A DNA stretch of 18,981 nt from the NCBI GenBank assembly GCA_002408065.1, contig DHQI01000108.1, positions 34,583 to 53,563 of the forward strand, given 5' to 3'. Made by a program: the position numbers and the translations under genes. This document shows positions 1 to 7,776 of this stretch, in pieces (position 1 is the first letter of the stretch; every line of letters starts with the position of its first letter). Source of the DNA: Bacteroidales bacterium UBA5342. Lineage in GTDB: Bacteria > Bacteroidota > Bacteroidia > Bacteroidales > UBA5342. A model generated the notes under the pieces. The model ran no database searches. It was not told the DNA's origin and saw nothing but the letters and a program-made list of their open reading frames with translations.

Positions 1-257
1 CAGGTTTACTATCAAAGATTTATACTCGACTACAGGTAAAAAATGACGTGCGGAAGCTATGACGTGCGGAAGCGCGCCCCAGATTGGAGTGGTATAGATG
101 GTGCTAGACGGGCATTAACGTGAATTCGATGTAAAATATGGTCACAGTTCAAATTGTTTTTGAGCAGGTTTACTATCAAAGATTTACACTCGACTACAGG
201 TAAAAAATGACGTGCGCTAGCTATGACGTGCGGAAGCGCGCCCCAGATTGAAGTGGT
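1..257. repeat. Two copies of a direct repeat with 164-bp period
   Basis: Copy 1 covers about 1-93 and copy 2 about 165-257. By eye they differ at about four positions (for example 23 versus 187, and 87 versus 251), then diverge. Each copy contains a 16-bp unit beginning atgacgtgcgg in tandem: 43-58 and 59-74 in copy 1, 207-222 and 223-238 in copy 2. The first unit of copy 2 has two substitutions. The window starts within or at the edge of copy 1, so more copies may lie upstream. The segment is richer in GC than the island to its right. I see no convincing gene in it; it may be an intergenic repeat family or the edge of the island. Confidence 0.85.
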
Positions 258-273
258 ATTGGTAGTGCTCGGC

Positions 274-583
274 TGCCTATGATGCTGACTGGCTGGGGGT
301 GGAACGTAGAGAACCACCAGACAGGCACTGCAGCATAGAGCAGGCTAGTGCTATCTATACAAACGGAAAGCTGGATAAGGCGCCCTAAAAAAAGTTATTT
401 TCCGATACAGAACTTTCTGCATCCTCATTTTCTGACTGTTACAAAACACTACATACAAATTAGAAACATTTTTTACATAAAATAAGGTATAAAATATCAT
501 CTGTAATGATGTGCCCAATAATTTTGCCGAAAATAAGACAATGCAAACAGATAATTACAACAACTAACTAAAAAACACTTAAG
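274..583. other. Gene-free stretch left of the HTH gene
   Basis: I find no gene here. The left part (about 274-390) is GC-richer and holds an open plus-strand stretch ending with the taa at about 386-388, which has no start and no recognisable family. Around 390 the composition turns sharply AT-rich, which could mark the left edge of the acquired island. Positions 380-390 (gcgccctaaaa) recur inverted at 18949-18959. The short inverted pair atcat/atgat at 496-500 and 506-510 precedes a possible promoter box. Confidence 0.4.
519..526 (+). promoter_or_regulatory. Possible -7 promoter box for the HTH gene
   Basis: TAATTTTG matches the Bacteroidota -7 consensus TAnnTTTG exactly and lies 57 bases before the ATG at 584. 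No clear TTTG -33 box is visible at the usual distance upstream, so this rests on one element. A 5-bp inverted repeat (496-510) sits immediately upstream and could bind a regulator. Confidence 0.3.
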
Positions 584-868
584 ATGTTATCAAAAGACCT
601 ACTTCAAGCAATACAAGAAGAGCTAAAGCCAATTTTCAAAGAATGGGTAAAAGAGGCTATAACGGAAATGAAAGAAAGTCCCATCACGCATCCTGAGGTT
701 AATACTATTAATGGTTACATCACCGAGAAGCAAGCTAAAGAAATTCTAAATAAACGCACCACCTGGTTTTGGGATCAACGAAAAAAAGGAATACTCCCCT
801 ACAAAAAGCTTGGTGCTACTGTATACTATAAGGAAGAGGTTATTTATAAACTTTTTGAGAAGATATAG
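584..868 (+). CDS. Excisionase-like helix-turn-helix DNA-binding protein
   Basis: This 94-residue protein is the only real plus-strand gene. Residues 43-94 form a MerR/excisionase-type winged helix (HTH_17-like): YITEKQAKEIL is the first helix of the HTH, TTWFWDQRKKGILPYKK the recognition region, and LGATVYYKEEVIYKL the wing and last helix. Residues 1-35 are a charged amphipathic helix that may dimerise. Such proteins are common in Bacteroidota mobile elements as excisionases or small regulators, but no integrase lies in the window, so the role is inferred. It converges on hipT and is separated from it by 96 bp. The upstream region has a TAATTTTG box and no strong Shine-Dalgarno site, as usual in Bacteroidota. 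Confidence 0.75.
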   Translation: MLSKDLLQAIQEELKPIFKEWVKEAITEMKESPITHPEVNTINGYITEKQAKEILNKRTTWFWDQRKKGILPYKKLGATVYYKEEVIYKLFEKI

Positions 869-964
869 TGCCGCAGGTTTATCAACACTACCCTAGATGG
901 TCAATATTATGAACAAAAAAGGCACTTTGTTTAATATATTGAACATTTATGAATTAATCGTCGC

Positions 965-1897
965 CTATTTTATACTAATAAGATTATAACGCTCCTGCAT
1001 CAAACTATGATACCGTTCCTGCATATCCAGCGAGAGGAAAGAAGATTTAATCAAGTCATAGGCTTTCTCCTTTTGTTTATTGAAGCGGGAGAAGACACCT
1101 TTTACCTGTTTCTCATTGAGGCCTAAACCTTGACCGAAATTAATGAAGTGATCAGAATTAAAATTACGCTTTTTCCCTGCTAAAGTTAAGGCGAACTCTT
1201 CCTTATCTTCTGGTAGTACTAAGTGTACATTTAGTAAGTCGTAAGCTGGCGATAGTCCCCACTCTCCTTGCGTATTGATCAATGAGAAATTCTTGAGGTG
1301 CATATCGTTATTTCCTACTAAGAATGAAAATACGACCAACTCGAAATAGCGTAATACATCAAACTGCGTATTGCTCACAAACTCATGGATAGCCTTACCT
1401 ACTCTTTCATGCGAACTTTTGTATTTATCAAAAGCCTCAGTGATTTGGAACATGTCGAGCATATGGATTTTTGCGCCACCTGGCGTTCGGTCTATACGTT
1501 TAGTCAAATACGAGAGTTCGCCTGATTTTAATCTTATAAGCGTAGATGGTACAGTGCTTATGCCAAAAAGCTCAGCCATTCGCATCGTCAAATGCTCGTT
1601 TTCCGGCATCTGCGGATATTCAGCATTGGGAGGTTTAAAGATGTAATCGCCACCAAGTGCGCCCACCACTGTTAATCGCCTCTCCTTTGACGAATTAAAC
1701 AAGGACATAGACAACTTAGGCTGAACACCCGTAAGCGAAATACTGCGCTCTACCACTTGCTGGGCTAGCGCATTCATCTCATCCAAGGCATAGGGCATTT
1801 GAGGCACCACCTTTGAACCAAAGAACCTGGCAGCACATTTTTGATGAAAGTCGCCCCCATCCTTGTTTTCCTTATAGCAATACAGACACTTACTCAT
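965..1897 (-). CDS. hipT: HipT-like Ser/Thr kinase toxin of a tripartite HipBST system
   Basis: This 310-residue protein carries only the kinase part of HipA. The HipA N-terminal subdomain is encoded by the preceding separate gene, with an 8-nt overlap (ATGAGTAA). Visible elements are: an N-terminal C4-x2-C7...H18-x2-C21 metal-site-like segment; S52-I53-S54 followed by LTGVQPKLS, the phosphate-binding loop; K88 in the FKPP strand, the likely ATP lysine; the catalytic loop GNNDMHLKN at 195-203 with D198; and the metal-binding D220 in SPAYDLLN. E. coli HipT has an SIS motif whose serines are autophosphorylation sites, and the motif here matches it. The established role of the HipA/HipT family is to phosphorylate aminoacyl-tRNA synthetases (GltX for HipA, TrpS for HipT) and so arrest translation. 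The target here is unknown. All catalytic residues are present, so it is probably active. Confidence 0.88.
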   Translation of the reverse strand: MSKCLYCYKENKDGGDFHQKCAARFFGSKVVPQMPYALDEMNALAQQVVERSISLTGVQPKLSMSLFNSSKERRLTVVGALGGDYIFKPPNAEYPQMPENEHLTMRMAELFGISTVPSTLIRLKSGELSYLTKRIDRTPGGAKIHMLDMFQITEAFDKYKSSHERVGKAIHEFVSNTQFDVLRYFELVVFSFLVGNNDMHLKNFSLINTQGEWGLSPAYDLLNVHLVLPEDKEEFALTLAGKKRNFNSDHFINFGQGLGLNEKQVKGVFSRFNKQKEKAYDLIKSSFLSLDMQERYHSLMQERYNLISIK

Positions 1898-2216
1898 CTT
1901 CTATTCTTTTTACACTAACAGCACCAATACAGTTTTCACAACAAGTCAATAGCAAACCCATTCTATCGTTAGGGTTGATTTTCCAATTCTTATAAGCCAC
2001 ATCGAGCAACCAACCCTCAGGAATTAAACCTTCGAAAAAAGGAAATAAACGATTATCCTTATAAGTCTCTTTACAAACAGGCATCGTCAAAGAAATACAT
2101 TGATCAGGAAAATTGGCAATATAACCTTCAGTATATTCAAATAGATAATCGCCATCATTGCTCTCTGTAAGTATACCCGCTAACTCATCGCCATAAAAAA
2201 CTTTTGCTCTTCGCAT
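1890..2216 (-). CDS. hipS: HipS-like protein (detached HipA N-terminal subdomain)
   Basis: This 108-residue protein matches the HipA N-terminal domain family (Couple_hipA). It shows the typical beta-strand start (AKVFYGDELAGILTE) and the signature FPFFEGLIPEGWLL at about 57-70. In ordinary HipA this domain is fused to the kinase; here it is a separate gene just before it, overlapping it by 8 nt, and it starts 4 nt after hipB stops. The order hipB-hipS-hipT is that of HipBST, where HipS rather than HipB is the antitoxin that blocks the kinase. That role is transferred from the E. coli O127 system and is inferred here. No frameshift is seen: the break is a clean stop/start overlap, so it looks like a genuine split gene, not a broken hipA. 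Confidence 0.82.
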   Translation of the reverse strand: MRRAKVFYGDELAGILTESNDGDYLFEYTEGYIANFPDQCISLTMPVCKETYKDNRLFPFFEGLIPEGWLLDVAYKNWKINPNDRMGLLLTCCENCIGAVSVKRIEDE

Positions 2217-2220
2217 AAGG

Positions 2221-2430
2221 TTATGAATTTAGAGTTTTACTATCCACCGGACTCAACTCGTGCCCAAACATCGCCAATACTTGATTGACTTTATCCAGTT
2301 GCAAGTTAGTCTTCCCCTGCTCTATCTTGCGGATCACCGTTAAAGCAACCCCGCAACGCTCAGCAAATTCCTCTTGGGTGAGCTTTACTGATTTTCTCTT
2401 TTGTTTTACAAATTGGGATAAGGCACTCAT
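2221..2430 (-). CDS. hipB: HipB-like XRE-family repressor
   Basis: This 69-residue protein is a single lambda-repressor-type helix-turn-helix. LTQEEFAERCGVALTVIRKIEQGK, read as two parts (LTQEEFAERCG and VALTVIRKIEQGK), is the classic helix 2-turn-helix 3, at roughly residues 18-41. It is followed by LDKVNQVLAMFGHEL, as is usual in HipB. It is the first gene of the hipBST operon. It probably binds the three TTATA-N10-TATAA sites upstream and autorepresses the operon, alone or in complex with HipS/HipT. In HipBST systems HipB is not the main kinase inhibitor. The start at 2430 is the only ATG before the conserved domain and lies next to the first operator site. Confidence 0.88.
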   Translation of the reverse strand: MSALSQFVKQKRKSVKLTQEEFAERCGVALTVIRKIEQGKTNLQLDKVNQVLAMFGHELSPVDSKTLNS

Positions 2431-2431
2431 A

Positions 2432-2531
2432 TTATATGTATTTTAATATAATTAGTGCAAATATATGGTTTTTATATTTAATTGCGTATAATATACAAAA
2501 TTCATCAGATTTTATATTCATTTACATATAA
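2432..2531 (-). promoter_or_regulatory. Array of three HipB operator candidates at 40-bp spacing
   Basis: Three inverted repeats of the form TTATA-N10-TATAA lie at 2432-2451, 2472-2491 and 2512-2531. Their centres are exactly 40 bp apart. The first is the best palindrome: its arms extend to ATTATAT/ATATAAT (2431-2437 and 2446-2452). The second and third also share 19 of 23 bases as direct repeats (2470-2492 and 2510-2532). E. coli HipB binds TATCC-N8-GGATA, so an inverted repeat with a similar total span before hipB fits an autoregulatory operator. The AT-rich background makes single TTATA motifs cheap, but the exact regular spacing is unlikely by chance. Confidence 0.65.
2458..2465 (-). promoter_or_regulatory. 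Candidate -7 promoter box of the hipBST operon
   Basis: Read on the minus strand this is TATATTTG, an exact match to TAnnTTTG. It lies 28 bp upstream of the hipB ATG and exactly between the first and second operator palindromes. Transcription would start at about 2450-2453, overlapping operator one. A repressor on the flanking sites would block polymerase directly. No good -33 TTTG is visible at standard spacing. Confidence 0.5.
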
Positions 2532-2709
2532 TGGATCTAAACTCTAAGGTGTTTGTTTGCCAAATTCAAATTCTATCAGCCCTTTCACCCACATAGGCCT
2601 TCACCCCCACTATCTTCTCCACCCGATTTTCAAAACGAAATAACTCTCGCGGCCAGGCATCTTCTTCTGGAGTATCATTTTAAACTTTCCAGTGAGCATA
2701 AAATGGGGT

Positions 2710-3336
2710 TTAAAGAGCGATTAAATCATCAATTATTAACACGTCATACCACATCGTCTCCAATTCTTTTTCAGGAATAGGATGAGCTAAGAGATCTGAT
2801 AATTTATATTGATTTAGCGGTATTTCGTTTTCTTTAACTACAGTTTCAAAGCACTCCCCTTTTAAAAGACGTTCCTCTAGGGACTGATGCTTTTCAATAT
2901 TAAAAAGAATACATTCTTCTGCGGCGTATTCTTTAGCATAGTCTAACCACTCCTTGCGGGCTTCAACAAAAGAATCGGGGAAACATCCCTTTTTCCAATA
3001 ATCAAGGATAGCCCACATTATAGCCATCCACTCTTCAGTGCTTGAATGTACATATGCTGAGCCTATCGTTAATGCATCCAAGGTGTCCCGTTCCTCGCTA
3101 CTATAGAGCAACAAACTAACAAAATCATCATCAGAACTCAACAAATACGTATCACTAATACGATCAACTTCTAGTATCCAACCTGTAAAATCTTTTGGTA
3201 TTTCTGGTCGCCAATCATTATCGACCCACTCTAGTTCAAAAAATGGGAAACCCGTACGCGCAGAGAAATCCTGCTTAAACGCCGCCTTAGACGATAGGTT
3301 TAAATTGTGTTTTATAAAGAAACCTCCTTGATGCAT
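2710..3336 (-). CDS. Hypothetical soluble acidic protein
   Basis: I do not recognise this 208-residue protein. It has no signal peptide or membrane segment and is rich in acidic residues and tryptophan (WVDNDWRPEIPKDFTGW near residues 38-54; EEWMAIMWAILDYWKKG near 101-117). A predicted mixed alpha/beta fold with a helical C-terminal half is likely. It starts 6 nt after the upstream membrane-protein gene stops, so the two are probably co-transcribed and may act together. An internal AAGGAGG (minus strand, about 3322-3328) follows the start codon closely, but no start codon lies at a suitable distance after it, so I keep the ATG at 3336. It could be an immunity or accessory protein, but nothing in the sequence establishes a function. 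Confidence 0.7.
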   Translation of the reverse strand: MHQGGFFIKHNLNLSSKAAFKQDFSARTGFPFFELEWVDNDWRPEIPKDFTGWILEVDRISDTYLLSSDDDFVSLLLYSSEERDTLDALTIGSAYVHSSTEEWMAIMWAILDYWKKGCFPDSFVEARKEWLDYAKEYAAEECILFNIEKHQSLEERLLKGECFETVVKENEIPLNQYKLSDLLAHPIPEKELETMWYDVLIIDDLIAL

Positions 3337-3342
3337 AATAAT

Positions 3343-3744
3343 CTATTTTTCATCCACTATCAACGCAATATCCTCCGGATCAAATGACGTACGTTTATGA
3401 TCTTCGGGGTAATCAATTTTAATATCCAGACGGCCTTCTTTGACCTGGTGTTTTAGGTAGCCGGCTTTATCTGCACGTAACAAACGTGGAAGTTCAGACA
3501 AAGCCATATCTCCTACTTTTTTTACAAAATTAATACTGGCTATTGTCTCGCCAGCATATACATAAAGGCCATCTTTTACATACCATTTATTTAGGTTAAT
3601 GTAATATTCCACCTTTAGTTGCTTCTCCTTCTCCATCCGCTCCTTTTCTTGCGCTTCTTTCCGCTCCTTTACCGTTTCAGTCTTACCTACTTGATAAAAA
3701 GCAGGAATAAGTATAAAAAGAACCAATAGTATAATCCAGAACAT
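3343..3744 (-). CDS. Hypothetical small protein with N-terminal membrane anchor
   Basis: This 133-residue protein begins with one hydrophobic helix (FWIILLVLFILIPAFY, residues 2-17). A highly charged helix follows (about 22-45, rich in K and E: KERKEAQEKERMEKEK), probably a coiled coil. A small soluble domain (about 46-133) ends in DPEDIALIVDEK. There is no signal peptidase I site or lipobox, so it is likely a single-pass inner-membrane protein with its domain in the cytoplasm. It lies 70 bp downstream of res and 6 nt before the next hypothetical gene. I do not recognise the family. Confidence 0.7.
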   Translation of the reverse strand: MFWIILLVLFILIPAFYQVGKTETVKERKEAQEKERMEKEKQLKVEYYINLNKWYVKDGLYVYAGETIASINFVKKVGDMALSELPRLLRADKAGYLKHQVKEGRLDIKIDYPEDHKRTSFDPEDIALIVDEK

Positions 3745-3814
3745 AGCTTTATTTTATTGAATTTGGCGCTAAGGTAATGAGGGAAAGTGACAGATAATGG
3801 CAGTCGTTAAAAAA

Positions 3815-6800
3815 TCACAACTTACTCAAAGCAAAATCAGCCACTTCTTCTCCTTTGCTTGCCACAGCCATTTCGCTTCCAATAGCCTTAAAGTGGCGTT
3901 TCCCACACTCGATCTTTGACCCTTCTTTGCCTTTTAAACCAAGGTCTAATTCTGTTGTTCCTTTAGACTCTACCACAAAGAAGAGTTGGTCAGTAGTATC
4001 ATCAACCCAATGTACCGCCCAGTCGGGATTATAGGTGCCCAATGGCGTATCAATTTTAAACCAAGAAGGCAGCTTGGCATATACCGGAATATTATCCGAT
4101 TTCTCAAAATAGTCGGTCAGGCTTGACTCTACTTTTGAGTCATACACCACATATTCGTAAGGCGAGTTTTTGCTCTCTTTAAGGTTGCTGTTCAGGTAAC
4201 CAAACAGCTCTTCGTTATCAAATAGTTCTTGCCCATAAAACTCTGAATCACCGATTTTCTTATACTTAATACCATCGATGATATGCAGTTGCATTTGTTC
4301 ATTAATAAGGTCAGCGCACGCTTTTAGGAAGGCTTGTGGGTTCTTCTTAAAGTCATTCAGTTTTTCCGATTGGGTTAAAATCTTAACGATTGTACGCCTT
4401 GTCAAATTGGTTTCATTTTGCAAGTAACCAATGATGTCAGGGAGATGCTGCTCTGTTTGTGTTAGAATAGAATCTTTTGTGCTGCTTTCGGCAACAATAA
4501 CCCCACCAGTCGTAAGATTGACATCAGCAGTGGTATAATGCAGTTTTCCGCGAGAAACAATGAGTCTTTTCTTTATAGCCTGAACACAGGCAGTGATGAT
4601 TTCTTCAGAATTAAAATCCACAGAAAAAGTCGTCTTATATTTAACCCTATCCCACAATGCTTTAAATTCTGGACTATCTAAAACTTGGCGATTTACTTTT
4701 ACTGTTTTTTTATTGTCACTATTTTTGATATCCAATTTGCCAGCAGCAGACTTTAAGGTTTTAAGGACTTGCGCTTTTATCGCTGGATTATCATTAATAG
4801 ATTCTGGAAGTTGAACTTTATCCTCATTGATATGGGTGCGTAAATGATCCTGCACTTTGCCCATCACATTGATGTAGCCACATTCAACCAGGTGATTAAA
4901 AAGTTCGGTGGAGTTTTCTTGTCCCATATAGTGCGGATTACCATCCACCATTTCAGTGACCACATTGGCAAAGGAATGATCCTCTATCAAACCAAACTTA
5001 ATGCCCGTAAACTCTTCGATTTCTTCTTGTAGCTTGTCGGCAAAATCACTGTAGGACTCATTGGCCATAACCGTCAGTTGGTTGATCTCGTGACCATAGA
5101 CACGTTCACCGTTCTGATTGACACAAAGGCGCAATCCACGACCAATTTCTTGGCGGCGGCGTATCTCTGTACCGTGGCTATCTTTTAGAGTACAAATCTG
5201 GAATACATTAGGGTTATCCCAACCTTCTTTTAGGGCTGAATGCGAAAAGATAAAACGCAATTTGGAATCAAAGCTCAAAAGTTTCTCCTTATCTTTCATA
5301 ATGAGGTTATACGTGTCCTCATCCGCCTTTACATTACCAGAAGTATCTTTGTATGCTTCAAATTTATCTTTCTTATTACTTGCCTTAGAGCGCTTATCGA
5401 TAGAAAAGTAGCCATTATGTACTTCACTTGCTTCTACTGCTAGTTCTTGATGCTTGTCGAAAAGTGTATGGTACTTAGGCTTCTTAATTTCCTGACTATA
5501 GATTTGCTCAAAGAGTTCCGCATATTTACCATTCTTAGCATTACCTTCTTCATCATAAATGCGATAATTGGCTACAGTATCAATAAAGAATAAGGATAAT
5601 ACTTTTATGCCTTTAGGGTTGAGCATCAATTCACGATCTAAGTGTTCTTGCACTGTTTTACGAATCATCTCCGCTTTTATCTGCAAATCGTTCTCTGCTC
5701 CTACAGCCTCGTGCAAACGAATCACCTCGTTTCGACTGGTAAAGTCAATATATTCATTTCCTTCAGTCAGATAAATATCATTGATGATATAGCCCTCATA
5801 AATATCACGCTTGGTGATTTCCTCCAGGTCATCGTTTTGCTTTAACCATTTGCGCTGACGCTTAATATTGCCACGTACCAAAGCGTCAAATTCTACTTGT
5901 GCCTGAATGCTCCCTCGCTGATTGCGCACAGCCACCAATTTAATATAGGCCTGGTTATTGTCCCCCTCTACCTGAACAGAGCCTACCACAATCTGTTTGA
6001 CCAACTTCTCCTCATAAGCATCAACCGCATCCAACTTATACACTTGGTTTATCTTTTCGCGGTGAGTCGCTGAATAGCGAATAACGGCCAATGGATTAAG
6101 CCCCTTTATGGCTTTTTTTCGGATAGGCGTACTAATGGTTGACTGTGGCTCATCCACATACACAAATGGACTGGCATTCTTGATTAAGTCAATAGGCACA
6201 TAACCCAATTTATCATTGTAGCGGTGAATCAGATTGGCCTTTTTTTCGTGATCTTCAGGATTTTCAAAACTCTTACTGAACGAATCAATATTGATCACCA
6301 TTATCTGTAACTTGGCGCTAGAGGCAAAGTTGCGCACCTGACCCGGCTTGCTACTATCATACACAAAAAAGTCATAGTCCACATTGTTATACAACTGCTT
6401 AAAGTGCTCTTGGGTAATCTGCAACGATTTATACACCCCCTCTTTGATAGGGATAGAAGGCACTACAATGATGTGCTTAGAGAAACCATATTTGGTATAA
6501 AGATCCATAATGGTACGCAGGTAAACATACGTTTTACCCGTCCCCGTCTCCATTTCTACCGTAAAATCCAAATGTTTAACATTCACCTCATCGCGTGTAG
6601 AAGGCTTCAGACCATTGATCAATTGCACCTTCTGTATATTTTCCACCAAGCGCCCCTCGTGCATATTCTCGTGCAACACATTGCGGTAGCCAAGCTCATT
6701 GAAAGCCATTTGTTTCATATTCGCCACATATTCGGGCGAATAAACGGTGAAGTTACCTTCACACTTTTCCTGTCCTTCGAATATATCGGTAATGGCTTTT

Positions 6801-6847
6801 ATGGCTCTGCTCTGGTAGGCTAGAGCACTATCAAATTTTATTTTCAT
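3815..6847 (-). CDS. res: Type III restriction enzyme Res subunit (helicase-nuclease)
   Basis: At 1010 residues this is the usual length for a type III Res protein. It has a superfamily 2 helicase core: Walker A METGTGKT at 99-106, motif II DEPQ at 232-235 (typical of type III Res rather than DEAD), SATH at 259-262, SALKEGWDNPNVFQICTL at 537-554, and motif VI RRRQEIGRGLRL at 563-574. A C-terminal PD-(D/E)XK nuclease domain shows NPDWAV with D942 and VVESKG with E960 and K962. The family works as a complex with Mod: ATP hydrolysis after recognition of unmethylated head-to-head sites leads to cleavage about 25-27 bp away. All key residues are present, so it should be active. It lies 26 bp after the Abi_2 gene rather than directly after mod; the insertion of that gene is the oddity here. 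Confidence 0.95.
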   Translation of the reverse strand: MKIKFDSALAYQSRAIKAITDIFEGQEKCEGNFTVYSPEYVANMKQMAFNELGYRNVLHENMHEGRLVENIQKVQLINGLKPSTRDEVNVKHLDFTVEMETGTGKTYVYLRTIMDLYTKYGFSKHIIVVPSIPIKEGVYKSLQITQEHFKQLYNNVDYDFFVYDSSKPGQVRNFASSAKLQIMVINIDSFSKSFENPEDHEKKANLIHRYNDKLGYVPIDLIKNASPFVYVDEPQSTISTPIRKKAIKGLNPLAVIRYSATHREKINQVYKLDAVDAYEEKLVKQIVVGSVQVEGDNNQAYIKLVAVRNQRGSIQAQVEFDALVRGNIKRQRKWLKQNDDLEEITKRDIYEGYIINDIYLTEGNEYIDFTSRNEVIRLHEAVGAENDLQIKAEMIRKTVQEHLDRELMLNPKGIKVLSLFFIDTVANYRIYDEEGNAKNGKYAELFEQIYSQEIKKPKYHTLFDKHQELAVEASEVHNGYFSIDKRSKASNKKDKFEAYKDTSGNVKADEDTYNLIMKDKEKLLSFDSKLRFIFSHSALKEGWDNPNVFQICTLKDSHGTEIRRRQEIGRGLRLCVNQNGERVYGHEINQLTVMANESYSDFADKLQEEIEEFTGIKFGLIEDHSFANVVTEMVDGNPHYMGQENSTELFNHLVECGYINVMGKVQDHLRTHINEDKVQLPESINDNPAIKAQVLKTLKSAAGKLDIKNSDNKKTVKVNRQVLDSPEFKALWDRVKYKTTFSVDFNSEEIITACVQAIKKRLIVSRGKLHYTTADVNLTTGGVIVAESSTKDSILTQTEQHLPDIIGYLQNETNLTRRTIVKILTQSEKLNDFKKNPQAFLKACADLINEQMQLHIIDGIKYKKIGDSEFYGQELFDNEELFGYLNSNLKESKNSPYEYVVYDSKVESSLTDYFEKSDNIPVYAKLPSWFKIDTPLGTYNPDWAVHWVDDTTDQLFFVVESKGTTELDLGLKGKEGSKIECGKRHFKAIGSEMAVASKGEEVADFALSKL

Positions 6848-6873
6848 AAACTATACTATTAAACGGGTCTGTG

Positions 6874-7776
6874 TTATTGCCACAAATGATGGTTTTCCCA
6901 GTTGTCTGGAAATCCCATTTCGTGGGGTGTAATTAAGGGCAGTGTTTCCATCAATTCTTTGATTTCAGCACCAAAGTTATTATTCGTCTCTACCCTTAGG
7001 AGTAAATACTGAATAGCACACACAAAAGCATATAACTTGTTAGGGTATATTTGTTTCGTTTCGGCTTTCGTAAGAAAAGGTTCAGGCAAATTATAGGGTA
7101 ACTGTAACTTGGACAAACGTCGATTCCACAACCTGCCGTGATGAGCACAGGTATTACGAAGCTGAGAGAAACAGTACATCCAGTTTTCCAACTGATACAC
7201 ATTTTTCAATCCCAACTGATGCGCTATTTTCTTTTTCGTTTCATTATTTTTCAGGTTACTATACATCATAGATAAGGTGCCCATACTTATCACTTCTATG
7301 GTCATCCACGATGGCGGCTGCTGTGGCATAACATAGGTAGAGCGGTAATGCTTTATAAAATCTTCATTAGAGCGTGCTATCTCAGATTCCAGACTAGCCA
7401 TAAGCCCCTCAAAACGATTTTGATCAAAATAGAGCTGTGATACGGTTTGCCAATGACTACCATAAGCCTGCGAATAATGATAGATAATCTGAGTACGAAG
7501 CGTAATCTCGATACGTTCTAGTTTCTGGAAAATTAGGTGCCGCAATGCCTTATCAAAATTATAAAGGTCTATAATGCTTTCAAAATCAACCTGACGTATA
7601 AAAGGGTGTGTACTATCCACATTGTCTTGGAAAGGATAGGTATAGGCCCTTAGGCGATAATAGCTTAAGGTTGAGAGTTTTTTAATAGCAAAAGACTCAT
7701 CATTTACCACTAAACCTTTACGCTTGAGACTGCTGACTTGTTCTTCTAGAGATAGCGATAACTTACTATACTTCAT
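6874..7776 (-). CDS. Abi_2 family (AbiD/AbiF-type) HEPN abortive-infection protein
   Basis: This 300-residue protein has the Abi_2 layout. An N-terminal region holds SYYRLRAYTYPF (39-50) and LYNFDKALRHLIFQKLERIE (71-90). The family signature PSWMTIEVISMGTLSMMY lies at 155-172. A HEPN-type motif sits in QLRNTCAHHGRLWNR, with R207 and H212 in RX4H spacing. HEPN proteins of this sort are proposed or shown RNases. AbiF has been linked to a conserved adjacent non-coding RNA acting as antitoxin and is a proposed ancestor of Cas13. Here the gene sits between mod and res and is preceded by 369 bp without a gene, containing a promoter-like box, a small structured RNA candidate and a terminator-like hairpin. 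A toxin with an RNA antitoxin is therefore the leading reading. The ATG at 7776 is the natural start. Confidence 0.9.
   Translation of the reverse strand: MKYSKLSLSLEEQVSSLKRKGLVVNDESFAIKKLSTLSYYRLRAYTYPFQDNVDSTHPFIRQVDFESIIDLYNFDKALRHLIFQKLERIEITLRTQIIYHYSQAYGSHWQTVSQLYFDQNRFEGLMASLESEIARSNEDFIKHYRSTYVMPQQPPSWMTIEVISMGTLSMMYSNLKNNETKKKIAHQLGLKNVYQLENWMYCFSQLRNTCAHHGRLWNRRLSKLQLPYNLPEPFLTKAETKQIYPNKLYAFVCAIQYLLLRVETNNNFGAEIKELMETLPLITPHEMGFPDNWENHHLWQ

Noticed and set aside
1..273. CRISPR array at the left edge
   Set aside because: Only two copies with a 164-bp period and long repeats are present; there are no short regular spacers and no cas genes.
57..317. 86-codon minus-strand open frame over the direct repeats
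   Set aside because: It spans both repeat copies and the unrelated spacer, with a low-complexity His/Pro/Thr start and no domain; it looks like chance.
965..2216. Reading the two hip genes as a frameshifted single hipA
   Set aside because: The junction is a clean 8-nt overlap with good start and stop, both parts have family-typical ends, and the SIS motif matches HipT, so a true HipBST arrangement is preferred.
2553..2780. 75-codon plus-strand open frame between hipB and the hypothetical gene
   Set aside because: It overlaps the 3' end of the minus-strand gene and has a proline/serine-rich composition typical of antisense shadow frames.
3321..3329. Strong Shine-Dalgarno-like AAGGAGG on the minus strand
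   Set aside because: It lies just inside the gene that starts at 3336, no ATG, GTG or TTG follows at a usable distance, and the host does not appear to rely on such sites.
4593..6823. Several plus-strand open frames inside res
   Set aside because: All are antisense to a fully intact Res protein and none shows a known domain.
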